This document shows positions 1 to 6,621 of a stretch of DNA of 9,094 nucleotides, one piece after another (the first letter of the stretch is position 1; every line of letters starts with the position of its first letter). The DNA is from Sulfurimonas sp. (GTDB lineage: Bacteria; Campylobacterota; Campylobacteria; Campylobacterales; Sulfurimonadaceae). The stretch covers positions 258,262 through 267,355 of the forward strand of contig NVXO02000004.1 of NCBI GenBank assembly GCA_002733945.2, given 5' to 3'. A program made the position numbers and the translations under genes. The notes below the pieces were generated by a model. It was not told where the DNA came from. It did not search any database and saw nothing but the letters and a program-made list of their open reading frames with translations.

Positions 1-2
1 AC

Positions 3-536
3 ACTACATATAAAAACATAGATATAATTGAACAAACACTTTTTGAGACATCTTTTATATATAATGATGTATTTTACGAAAGACAACTTATATCACCATT
101 CTTCATACCATACCTTGAGATACTACTGCACTTATTTAAAAATTTAAGTATCAGTTACAGACTTCGTAAGTTCACACCTATAGGACATTTTGAAGCTGTA
201 TTTACAAATAAGAAGTTTGAAATAAAAGAGTTTGGAACAAGTGATAAGGTACTTATTTTTGAAAAAAATAGTAATCTCGTAGAGTCTCAAATTACATTTC
301 TGCAAAGTGGGGCAAATTGGGCAAAGATAGTTTATGTAATCCCTCAAGATAACACAAAACTAATTAGTAAAATAGAGAATAAAGAGTCTTTAATTGTTTA
401 TAAAAATAAAAATGAGATTCTTAATGCTCTTAAAGAGCATCACTTTCATTTTGCATTAGTTATCGGTGCAAATAAAGATATACTTGACAAACATGTGAAC
501 CTTCAAAACCAACCAAACTTATTCGACTTTAAATAG
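3..536 (+). CDS. C-terminal part of an unrecognised protein (5' end outside window)
   Basis: An open frame runs from the left edge to a TAG stop at 534-536, giving 177 visible residues with no internal stop. It has no start codon in the window, so it is 5'-partial. I do not recognise the family. The first half is aromatic-rich and probably helical. The second half alternates hydrophobic strands ([30 protein letters not shown]) with charged helices, suggesting an alpha/beta fold. The last residues are [15 protein letters not shown] (510-524) resembles the bacterial beta-sliding-clamp-binding pentapeptide (Q-x-x-L-F), which often sits at the extreme C terminus of replication and repair proteins. 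That is suggestive only. The stop region overlaps the convergent chemoreceptor gene by 18 bases. The reality of the gene is well supported by the long open frame reaching a natural end; its function is unknown. Confidence 0.75.
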   Translation, partial: TTYKNIDIIEQTLFETSFIYNDVFYERQLISPFFIPYLEILLHLFKNLSISYRLRKFTPIGHFEAVFTNKKFEIKEFGTSDKVLIFEKNSNLVESQITFLQSGANWAKIVYVIPQDNTKLISKIENKESLIVYKNKNEILNALKEHHFHFALVIGANKDILDKHVNLQNQPNLFDFK

Positions 537-2501
537 TCCTAATTGTTGGTTTAAATTACTCGCACTATCTTGTACTGTTTTAACTTCACTTTCTATCTCA
601 TCTAAGAGTGTTTTGTTCTGCATTGACAAGTTATCTACATCACTAATATTTTGAATAATTTCACTTGTACTGCTCGATAAAGAGAGTGCAATTTTTTCAG
701 AATTTTTAGCGATGCTAGAGGCCTCTTTAATATGAGTTGAAGTGTTTAATACCTTTTCTCTAACCTCTGTTGTATGATCTACAAGTTCTACAACAGATTT
801 TGCATTCATATCTATTTGAACACTTGCATCCGTAATTGACTGAAGTATTATACTGATCGTTGCATTTATATCAGATAGACTATGTTGTGTACGCTCGGCT
901 AACTTACGAACTTCATCTGCAACAACTGCAAAGCCTCGACCATGCTCACCTGCCCTAGCCGCTTCGATAGCTGCGTTAAGAGCTAAAAGGTTTGTCTGAT
1001 CTGCGATATCTTCAATAATGCTCAGTACAGATTTTACATTACTAGCTTCGCTACTAAGCTCTGTTAGGGAGTGGGATATCTCATTTTCTTTATCTGAAAC
1101 ACTGTTTACAAACTCTACAAGGTTTGTTATATCATCATATACAATACTTAAATCTTCAACAGCATTATCAATAGTGGCACTAGTTTGTATACTATTATCG
1201 AGCGAACGTGCAGTCATCTCTTTAACATCGGTATTAGATACAATTGCTTTTTTAAGATACTCTCTCTCTTGTGTCATTTTACCATGAACTTGAGTAAGTT
1301 TTTTTGTTACTTCATCTATATCTGTATAAGTTTGGCGACCAGAGATAATAACATCCAAAACCATTAGGTGCACTTTATTAATAAACTTATTAAATGAATG
1401 TGTTGTTTTACCTATTTCATCATTTGACTTTTCTTCTAGGCGTCTTGTTAAATCACCTTGTCCTGATGAAAGTTCTTTGGATATCACTGCTAGGTCATCA
1501 AGTGGTCCAAGGATGAGTGCTCTAATGATTACAATTAACACAACAAAAATAACTACACTAACAATTAAAAAGATACTCATCAAAGATATTAATGACGAAG
1601 TTGCTTCTTTTGCTGTTTTTTTTACTTCATCAATCGGTTTTGCAACAAGTATCATTCCTATTTTTTCATTTTGATTATTAAAAATATCAACTTTAGTGTA
1701 AAAATAGTTTGTATCCGTTGTAAAACCATTGCTTTGGAGCTCTTCAAAACTAATAGTTTTCACATTTTTAACAAGTAATTCATCAATACTCTCTTTACCA
1801 TGGTCAACATAATACTTGTCAACTAATATAGGTTTAGTGATATATTTTGATATTTCTAGTTTTGATTGATTCACTAAAATAAGCATTTTTCTTGTATCTG
1901 TTGAATCTTTCTTTGAGTAAAGTAAAGTATTGAAACGCAGGATAAAGTCAACATTTCCAAGGTACTCCGGCTCTTCATCTTCTTCAACATAAATAAGAGG
2001 TGCTGCTGCAACCATCATAATCCCACCACGAGTGACTTCTGAGCCAACAAAAGGCTTCAGTGTATTTTGTACTGTTTGTATACTTTGTCTCATGCTGACA
2101 TCAGCACCATAAGCATTTTTATCCCAAGATTTTACATAAGAAGCTGATTGAAGGTCTACTATTTGGATCAGGGGGTCATCAAAGGACTTGTTAATATTGA
2201 GTGCTTCTCGAAGTCTAAAAATTTCTTCATATATTATTTCTCTTTCTTCATCATACATATTGTTTATAACTACATTGTTATTTGCGATAGCAATAACAAT
2301 GTTTTTTAAAGACTCAAGCTTTACACTTAAGTTGTTAGCTGTTTCTTTTTGTAAAAACTCTTTTTCTTGTATGTATACAGTATGTTCAATTGAGTCTATC
2401 TGTCTCCATATAACTACACTCAGAATTATCACACAAATAATGATTACTGGAGTAAATACTAAAAATAATTTACTTAACAAAGATAAAGATTTAATTTTCA
2501 T
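519..2501 (-). CDS. Methyl-accepting chemotaxis protein with a large periplasmic sensor domain
   Basis: This is a full-length transmembrane chemoreceptor of 660 residues. A hydrophobic segment at about 11-32 and a second at about 304-330 bracket a periplasmic domain of roughly 270 residues. The size and the GxxxVAAPL and IGMILVAKP strand patterns suggest a CACHE-type ligand-binding domain, which is inference. A HAMP domain follows (about 331-383; LGPLDDL and [11 protein letters not shown]), then a long cytoplasmic coiled coil. The hairpin tip that contacts CheA and CheW is at about 498-538, with the diagnostic [20 protein letters not shown] at 501-520. No C-terminal NWETF-like CheR tether is present. 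The ligand is unknown. The ATG is preceded by AGGAA (2508-2512) six bases away and by a TATAAT box at 2533-2538. The gene is divergent from the TRAP-type binding protein and overlaps the convergent upstream gene at its stop. Identity as a chemoreceptor is certain; the domain type is tentative. Confidence 0.96.
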   Translation of the reverse strand: MKIKSLSLLSKLFLVFTPVIIICVIILSVVIWRQIDSIEHTVYIQEKEFLQKETANNLSVKLESLKNIVIAIANNNVVINNMYDEEREIIYEEIFRLREALNINKSFDDPLIQIVDLQSASYVKSWDKNAYGADVSMRQSIQTVQNTLKPFVGSEVTRGGIMMVAAAPLIYVEEDEEPEYLGNVDFILRFNTLLYSKKDSTDTRKMLILVNQSKLEISKYITKPILVDKYYVDHGKESIDELLVKNVKTISFEELQSNGFTTDTNYFYTKVDIFNNQNEKIGMILVAKPIDEVKKTAKEATSSLISLMSIFLIVSVVIFVVLIVIIRALILGPLDDLAVISKELSSGQGDLTRRLEEKSNDEIGKTTHSFNKFINKVHLMVLDVIISGRQTYTDIDEVTKKLTQVHGKMTQEREYLKKAIVSNTDVKEMTARSLDNSIQTSATIDNAVEDLSIVYDDITNLVEFVNSVSDKENEISHSLTELSSEASNVKSVLSIIEDIADQTNLLALNAAIEAARAGEHGRGFAVVADEVRKLAERTQHSLSDINATISIILQSITDASVQIDMNAKSVVELVDHTTEVREKVLNTSTHIKEASSIAKNSEKIALSLSSSTSEIIQNISDVDNLSMQNKTLLDEIESEVKTVQDSASNLNQQLGLFKVE

Positions 2502-2507
2502 AAGAAT

Positions 2508-2538
2508 TTCCTATATAACTTTAAGATACTTTATTATA
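2508..2538 (-). promoter_or_regulatory. Promoter and ribosome-binding site of the chemoreceptor gene
   Basis: Read on the minus strand, TATAAT lies at 2538-2533 and AGGAA at 2512-2508, six bases before the ATG. This is a perfect sigma-70-type -10 hexamer without a convincing -35, as is usual in Campylobacterota. I see no sigma-54 or sigma-28 consensus, so this receptor may be expressed independently of the flagellar cascade. Confidence 0.5.
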
Positions 2539-2569
2539 GCTCTCAAGTATAAAATATGTATAAAGTTTT

Positions 2570-2578
2570 TGTTATAAT
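2570..2578 (+). promoter_or_regulatory. Extended -10 promoter of the TRAP-type binding protein gene
   Basis: TGTTATAAT combines a perfect TATAAT (2573-2578) with the extended -10 TG and a run of five T just upstream. Transcription would start near 2585, leaving a leader of about 33 bases. The only ribosome-binding signal is a weak GAG at 2606-2608, nine bases before the ATG. It lies about 30 bp from the divergent chemoreceptor promoter. Confidence 0.6.
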
Positions 2579-2585
2579 GGTGTCA

Positions 2586-2603
2586 TATAAATATAAATAT
2601 AAA
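2586..2603 (+). repeat. Three tandem copies of TATAAA in the leader of the binding-protein gene
   Basis: TATAAA is repeated perfectly three times between the -10 box and the weak Shine-Dalgarno of the downstream gene. The block starts at about the predicted transcription start. Short tandem repeats in this position can change copy number and alter promoter or leader spacing, but at three units of pure A/T this may simply reflect base composition. Confidence 0.7.
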
Positions 2604-2617
2604 TTGAGTAAACTATT

Positions 2618-3748
2618 ATGAACCGTAGAAAATTTTTAACAACTGCAACACTTACCTCTTCAGCCTTTGTTTTAGATGGATGTAATGATGAAAATCGCCA
2701 AGCGATAGACTACTCTAAGCATCCTCATAAAAAAGTAGATAAAAAAACTGTTCATATTAATAAAAATAAAAAAACTGTTATTAAACTAGCAACTTCTTGG
2801 CCTGCGCATTTTCCTATAATGGGCACTGGTGTTGAGAAGTTTGCACAAAGAGTGAAAGATGTTAGTGGTGGTAGCTTAGAGATAAAAATATATCCTAAAA
2901 ATGTTCTCGTGCCTGCTCTAGCTGTTTTTGATGCTTGTTCTAGCGGGGAGATAGATGCTTTTCATTCAGGACCTTACTATTGGAAAGGTAAGAACTCTGC
3001 ATTTTCACTCTATAGTGGTATGCCTTTTGGTTTTACCGCAGAAGAAATCAACTCATGGTTGACATTTGGTGGTGGTCTGGAGTTATGGCGAGAACAGTAT
3101 GCTAAGTACAACCTCCACCCCTTTGCAGGCGGAAATACAAATATACAGATGGGCGGATGGTTTAGAAAACCTATAGAGTGCCTTGAAGATATGAAGGGTT
3201 TAAAAATGCGCATACCCGGTTTGGGTGGAGAAGTGTTTTCTAAAATGGGTGTTAATCCTGTACTCCTACCTGCTGGAGAGATATATACTTCTCTTGAACG
3301 TGGTGTAATTGATGCAACTGAATGGGTTGGACCAGCACTAGATATAAAAATGGGCTTTTATAAAGTTGCTCCTTATTATTACTCAGGTTGGCACGAACCA
3401 GGTTCTATACTAGAACTAACTTTCTCGAAGCACACCTGGGACAAGATGGCTTTTGAACATCAGTCTATCATTGAAGTTTGTGCTGGTGAGATGAATGCAA
3501 ATATGACCTCAGAATTTCATCATGAGAATATTTATGCACTCTCAAAACTTCAAGATCTGGGAGTTACGCTAGGTCATTTCCCAAAAGATGTAAACATGGC
3601 TGGGAAAAAGGCTCTTAAAGAGGTTGTCCATGATCTCTGTTCTAAAAACAAGGATTTTGAGAAGGTTTATAATTCCGTACATGATTATCTCAAACTTTCT
3701 CAAGCATGGAGCGATGTGAGTCTGAGAAACTTTCTGAACGAACGATAA
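2618..3748 (+). CDS. TRAP transporter solute-binding protein, TakP-like, Tat-type lipoprotein signal
   Basis: This 376-residue protein belongs to the DctP-type family of extracytoplasmic binding proteins that feed substrates, often carboxylates or keto acids, to TRAP transporters. The N terminus NRRKFLT is a twin-arginine motif. It is followed by a hydrophobic stretch and a lipobox-like VLDGC with Cys22, so the mature protein is probably exported folded and lipid-anchored; Asp at -2 is unusual. A Lys-rich linker (about 31-53) precedes the domain. Family hallmarks are IKLATSW (55-61), NIQMGGWF (175-182), GLKMRIPG (194-201, with the conserved substrate Arg198), LERGVIDATEWVGP (226-239) and YYYSGWHEPGS (253-263). 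Gln177, Glu235 and Trp236 correspond, from memory, to the cation site of the alpha-keto-acid-binding protein TakP. No DctQ or DctM genes lie alongside, so it is an orphan here. The substrate is inferred only at the level of a small organic acid. Confidence 0.92.
   Translation: MNRRKFLTTATLTSSAFVLDGCNDENRQAIDYSKHPHKKVDKKTVHINKNKKTVIKLATSWPAHFPIMGTGVEKFAQRVKDVSGGSLEIKIYPKNVLVPALAVFDACSSGEIDAFHSGPYYWKGKNSAFSLYSGMPFGFTAEEINSWLTFGGGLELWREQYAKYNLHPFAGGNTNIQMGGWFRKPIECLEDMKGLKMRIPGLGGEVFSKMGVNPVLLPAGEIYTSLERGVIDATEWVGPALDIKMGFYKVAPYYYSGWHEPGSILELTFSKHTWDKMAFEHQSIIEVCAGEMNANMTSEFHHENIYALSKLQDLGVTLGHFPKDVNMAGKKALKEVVHDLCSKNKDFEKVYNSVHDYLKLSQAWSDVSLRNFLNER
2739..2779 (+). repeat. In-frame 14-bp direct repeat in the linker of the binding protein
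   Basis: ATAAAAAAACTGTT occurs at 2739-2752 and again at 2766-2779. The offset of 27 bases equals nine codons, and each copy encodes KKTV within the Lys-rich linker after the lipoprotein cysteine. Recombination between the copies would remove or add nine residues without breaking the frame. Each copy also contains a run of seven A. Confidence 0.8.
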
Positions 3749-3766
3749 CAGCTACTATTTTACTTT

Positions 3767-3796
3767 TATAGTGTAATATTACACTTATATTTACAC
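3767..3796 (+). promoter_or_regulatory. Putative promoter overlapping a 16-bp palindromic operator
   Basis: A TATAGT -10-like box at 3767-3772, preceded by T-rich DNA, overlaps the perfect palindrome AGTGTAATATTACACT (3770-3785). A further TTACAC half-site lies at 3791-3796, twelve bases after the one in the palindrome. The predicted start, near 3779, falls inside the palindrome. That is the classical position for a repressor operator. The regulator is unknown. The palindrome is not followed by a T tract, so it does not look like a terminator of the upstream gene. Confidence 0.45.
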
Positions 3797-3808
3797 TACG
3801 GACTTTCA

Positions 3809-5038
3809 TTGAAAAAACTTTTTTATACTATACTATTTTCACCTCTTTTAGTCTTTGCATCATTTGATGCAAAAATCATTGATACAAAAACTCTTCAATC
3901 TATACCAAACGCAATAATTTGTAATGCAAAACACGAAGTAAAAAGTGACAACAAGGGTCTTTTTAGCTTAGATACAGAAGAAGGCATATTCCACATAAAA
4001 GCTCATGGCTATAGACCGATGGAGTTCAATGCCACTCATACTAACAGACTGTTTGAGTTAAAACCTATAAAAGTAAAAGCCCTATACTTAACTTTTTGGG
4101 GTGCTAGCAATAATTCTAAAACACTTACAAACCTACTTCATATCATAAAGAGCACACAGGCTAATGCTGTTATAGTTGATGTTAAAAACGAGTACGGTTC
4201 AACATCTTTTCTTACCTCTTTTAAGCAAGCAAACTCTTATGGTGCTCACAAACAAAGAACAAATCGTAATATACAAAAGTTTATACAGACAATGAGAAAC
4301 AACAACATATATACTATAGCAAGAATGGTAACTTTTAAAGATGAGATTCAGGCTTCAAATAACCCTGAGTATGCAATAAAACGCGATGACAACGGAAGCA
4401 TATGGCGCAACCATGACAATATGGCATGGGTTGACCCTTTTGATGAGCGTTCTCATGCATATACTATACGCATAGCCCAAGAAGCAGCAAAGGTTGGTTT
4501 TGACGAAATCAACTTTGATTATATTCGTTTTCCCGCAAAATCTCACCTTAGATATTCTAAAGAAAATACAAAAGAAAATAGAATCAAAGCAATAGAAACC
4601 TTTCTTGATAGCGCAAAAGAGAAACTACGTCAATATGGCGTATTTATCTCAGTTGATACTTATGGTAATGTTTTATGGGGACAAAAAGAGGATGATAACA
4701 ATATAGGTCAGATATTAGAATCCCTGGCTCAGCATTCTGACTATATAGCACCTATGCTTTACCCTTCAGGATTCTCTTCTGGTTCTTTTTACCATGACTA
4801 CCCGGCAGATCATCCATATGCTGTCATATATCGTAGTTTAAGTAATATCAAAGACAGAGTAGATTTAAAAAGAGTAAGACCTTGGTTACAGTACTTTAGA
4901 GACTATAAAAGTAAAAAAAGACCTTATCAAAGATATGAAGTTCAAGAACAAATACGTCCTACAAAGCAGTTAAATGCAAATGGTTGGATGATGTGGTCAC
5001 CTTCTAGTAAGTATCATATAGACTATATTTCACCTTAG
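3809..5038 (+). CDS. Secreted DUF4015-type putative glycoside hydrolase
   Basis: This 409-residue protein starts with TTG. No in-frame ATG lies nearby upstream, GGA sits six bases before the TTG, and the start yields a clean signal peptide (KKLFYTILF...LLVFA, cleavage near residue 17-18). Residues about 20-88 look like a small carboxypeptidase-regulatory-type beta domain (GLFSLDTEEG, HIKAHGYRP). From about 89 onward there is a TIM-barrel domain of the DUF4015 (putative glycosyl hydrolase) kind. Its features are ALYLTFWGAS, VIVDVKNEYG (121-130), ARMVTFKD (171-178), AWVDP (206-210), FDEINFDYIRFP (231-242), SVDTYG (281-286), DYIAPMLYPS (311-320) and a terminal GWMMWSPSS. Asp124, Asp232/Glu233, Asp237 and Asp283 are candidate catalytic acids by position at strand ends. 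It probably acts on a polysaccharide in the periplasm or outside the cell. The substrate is unknown. Its end overlaps the convergent gene by nine bases. Confidence 0.85.
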   Translation: MKKLFYTILFSPLLVFASFDAKIIDTKTLQSIPNAIICNAKHEVKSDNKGLFSLDTEEGIFHIKAHGYRPMEFNATHTNRLFELKPIKVKALYLTFWGASNNSKTLTNLLHIIKSTQANAVIVDVKNEYGSTSFLTSFKQANSYGAHKQRTNRNIQKFIQTMRNNNIYTIARMVTFKDEIQASNNPEYAIKRDDNGSIWRNHDNMAWVDPFDERSHAYTIRIAQEAAKVGFDEINFDYIRFPAKSHLRYSKENTKENRIKAIETFLDSAKEKLRQYGVFISVDTYGNVLWGQKEDDNNIGQILESLAQHSDYIAPMLYPSGFSSGSFYHDYPADHPYAVIYRSLSNIKDRVDLKRVRPWLQYFRDYKSKKRPYQRYEVQEQIRPTKQLNANGWMMWSPSSKYHIDYISP

Positions 5039-5686
5039 TCTAATATGCTTGAGTTCACCTCTAAGTTTTTTTGATCCAGGGAGATACTTCTCAACTAAAG
5101 AGTGAAAATCCTTAGAGTGATTCATATGCTTTAAGTGAGCTAACTCATGCACAACCACATAGTCTATAAGACTCTTATCAACCTTCATAAGTTCAGTATT
5201 AAAAGTTATGATTCTATTTGAACTACAACTACCCCATCTACTTTTCATTTTTCTGTATTTAATTACGTCAAAAACAAGACCCATTTTTTTAGAGTAGTGA
5301 TCTGTTCTCTCATCTAAATAAGTAGCAGCTGTACTCTTGTAAAAATCATCATAACATTTCATTATTTTTTGTGGTGAACTCACTCGTAGTTTATGGAGTT
5401 TGTTTCGTAAAAGACTTGCCTCTTCACTATCTATACTATACCTTTGTGAAAAAAGCAGTACTTCATCTTCTAGATTCATCTCCAAAGATGTATATGTTTT
5501 TTGTTTTTTGAACTGTTTTTGTATCCAAGAGTCACGTAACTCTAAAAGATTTAAAACATAAGTATGAGAATTACTTGAAGTCTTCACAAGTATCTTATTG
5601 TGTGACTCTATACCTATATATGTGTTTTTTAACTTTGGATTATACTTTAACTCAACATCGTAACCCTTATAAACTAACTTACTCAT
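5030..5686 (-). CDS. YgjP-like (DUF45) zinc metallopeptidase-family protein
   Basis: I chose the ATG at 5686, giving 218 residues, because family members begin close to this point (LVYKGYDVELKYNP) and because it gives a compact ATGAGTAA overlap with the queC stop. A longer in-frame start at 5725 would add 13 residues and overlap queC by 47 bases. The hallmark KSRWGSC is at 148-154. The metal site HELAH is at 180-184, with His190 in the MNHSKDFH segment as the likely third ligand, arranged as in YgjP/DUF45 proteins. No signal peptide or membrane segment is seen, so it is cytoplasmic. The fold resembles small metallopeptidases, but the physiological substrate of this family is not established. 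It is translationally coupled to queC, which does not by itself imply a shared pathway. Family assignment is secure; function is not. Confidence 0.9.
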   Translation of the reverse strand: MSKLVYKGYDVELKYNPKLKNTYIGIESHNKILVKTSSNSHTYVLNLLELRDSWIQKQFKKQKTYTSLEMNLEDEVLLFSQRYSIDSEEASLLRNKLHKLRVSSPQKIMKCYDDFYKSTAATYLDERTDHYSKKMGLVFDVIKYRKMKSRWGSCSSNRIITFNTELMKVDKSLIDYVVVHELAHLKHMNHSKDFHSLVEKYLPGSKKLRGELKHIRLR

Positions 5687-6359
5687 AAACGATAGGGTCT
5701 GTAACTCCAGCTTTAAGAAATCCATTTAAACGCAGACGACAACTATCACATACTCCACAAGCCTTATCATCGTTTTTATAACAAGACCACGTAAGCGAGA
5801 GTGGTGCTGAGATTTCTAAAGATTTTTTCACTATCTCTGATTTGAGCAGATGAACTAAGGGCATATGAATTTTAATATTTGTATCATCTTTTGTACCGAG
5901 GTTAATGGCGTTTTGCATCGCTTTTATATAAGTCTCCCTACAGTCAGGGTAACCACTACTATCTTCTTGAACGACTCCTATGCTTATAAGTTCTGCTCCC
6001 TCTTTTTCTGCGATAGCTGCTGCCATACTTAAAAAGATACCATTACGAAAAGGCACATAAGTGATAGGAACGCCCTCTTCTACTCCTGATACAGGCACAT
6101 CTATATTTGTATCCGTTAACGCAGATGCACCAAGATGTTTAAAAAAGTCTAAATCAAGGCTATATTGTTCAGACACGTTTAAATGCTTACAAATCAGATC
6201 AAAACACTCTTGCTCTTTTTTTTTTGTTCTTTGTCCATAGTTAAAATGAACAGCTATTATTTCATAACCATCATCTTTCATCATGTATGCACTCAAAGTT
6301 GAGTCCATGCCCCCACTCATTATACAAACAGCTCTTTTAGTTGATTTTATATTATTCAT
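5679..6359 (-). CDS. queC: 7-cyano-7-deazaguanine (preQ0) synthase QueC
   Basis: This 226-residue cytoplasmic enzyme converts 7-carboxy-7-deazaguanine to preQ0 using ATP and ammonia, in the queuosine tRNA-modification pathway. The PP-loop SGGMDST is at 15-21. Further hallmarks are YVPFRNG (101-107) and EDSSGYPDCR (132-141). The zinc site is formed by Cys193, Cys201, Cys204 and Cys207 in a WSCYKN...CGVCDSC arrangement. Length and all key residues are normal for the family. No strong Shine-Dalgarno precedes the ATG. The coding strand carries a run of ten A (6216-6225) at codons 45-48, where slippage would shift the frame before the zinc site. The other queuosine genes (queD, queE, queF) are not in the window. 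The gene is divergent from the YjfB-like gene and overlaps the downstream metallopeptidase gene by eight bases. Confidence 0.97.
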   Translation of the reverse strand: MNNIKSTKRAVCIMSGGMDSTLSAYMMKDDGYEIIAVHFNYGQRTKKKEQECFDLICKHLNVSEQYSLDLDFFKHLGASALTDTNIDVPVSGVEEGVPITYVPFRNGIFLSMAAAIAEKEGAELISIGVVQEDSSGYPDCRETYIKAMQNAINLGTKDDTNIKIHMPLVHLLKSEIVKKSLEISAPLSLTWSCYKNDDKACGVCDSCRLRLNGFLKAGVTDPIVYE

Positions 6360-6400
6360 AACGGCATTTTAACATATTTTCTTCAGCTTCTTTAAAACAA

Positions 6401-6418
6401 ATTATCACTACAATAGTG
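6401..6418. promoter_or_regulatory. Back-to-back divergent -10 boxes around a small inverted repeat
   Basis: GATAAT on the minus strand (6406-6401), facing queC, and TACAAT on the plus strand (6409-6414), facing the YjfB-like gene, are only two bases apart. The inverted repeat CACTA-CAA-TAGTG (6406-6418) covers the plus-strand box. If both promoters are real they cannot be occupied together, and one bound protein could silence both. The -10 calls are by eye and moderate at best. Confidence 0.35.
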
Positions 6419-6430
6419 TATATAAGAAAA

Positions 6431-6435
6431 AAGGA
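6431..6435 (+). promoter_or_regulatory. Shine-Dalgarno that fixes the start of the YjfB-like gene
   Basis: AAGGA lies seven bases before the ATG at 6443. It decides between that ATG and an upstream in-frame ATA-region start near 6416, which has no such site and would place the Shine-Dalgarno inside the coding sequence. Confidence 0.75.
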
Positions 6436-6442
6436 TTACATA

Positions 6443-6616
6443 ATGGAAGTTTCAGCAGCAAATTCTGGTTCTATAGTAGGTCTCGAAGTACAAAAAAAAG
6501 CACAAGATGTTCAAGCGCAACAAGTTTTAAAAGTGCTTGAGAGTACAACACAGCAAACACAACAAGCTGCTTCTCAAAAAACAGGTATAGGCTCTCAATT
6601 AAACATTAGTGCATAA
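6443..6616 (+). CDS. YjfB-like putative motility protein (57 residues)
   Basis: This is a small acidic to neutral, Gln- and Ala-rich protein without signal peptide or membrane segment. It has a short N-terminal strand (MEVSAAN), a central amphipathic helix with LEVQKKAQDVQAQQVLKVLE (14-33), a Gln/Thr-rich spacer and a C-terminal GIGSQLNISA. This plan matches the YjfB family (known from Bacillus; annotated as putative motility protein), whose members start with MDIA, carry a VxxxVxxxxLKKAMD-type helix and end in a LGSxIDIxV-like tail. The molecular role of the family is not established. The start is fixed by AAGGA at 6431-6435. The gene is monocistronic in appearance, between the divergent queC and an inverted repeat that begins five bases after its stop. 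The family call rests on the overall pattern from memory. Confidence 0.65.
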   Translation: MEVSAANSGSIVGLEVQKKAQDVQAQQVLKVLESTTQQTQQAASQKTGIGSQLNISA

Positions 6617-6621
6617 GTCCT

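Noticed and set aside
144..347. Minus-strand open frame of 67 codons
   Set aside because: It is antisense to the well-supported partial gene at 3-536, Cys- and Phe-rich without domain features, and has no ribosome-binding site.
1616..1623. Run of eight T in the chemoreceptor gene as a phase-variation tract
   Set aside because: It encodes consecutive Lys codons in an AT-rich gene, is shorter than the queC tract, and is not unusual for this composition.
1018..1674. Three plus-strand open frames inside the chemoreceptor gene
   Set aside because: They are antisense shadows of the signalling and HAMP regions, with no motifs or start signals of their own.
2188..2577. Plus-strand open frame of 129 codons, hydrophobic, crossing the divergent promoter region
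   Set aside because: Its hydrophobicity comes from being antisense to the start of the chemoreceptor gene. It runs through both promoters and lacks a Shine-Dalgarno.
5687..5725. Longer start for the YgjP-like protein at 5725
   Set aside because: It would overlap queC by 47 bases, has no Shine-Dalgarno, and adds residues upstream of where the family usually begins. It cannot be fully excluded.
6416..6442. Earlier in-frame start for the YjfB-like protein
   Set aside because: It would put the good AAGGA ribosome-binding site inside the coding sequence and adds nine basic residues before the typical family N terminus.
6360..6442. Sigma-54 or sigma-28 promoter for the putative motility gene
   Set aside because: I find no GG-N10-GC pair at TGGCAC/TTGCA-like spacing and no CGATAA-type box. 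Only sigma-70-like -10 boxes are visible.
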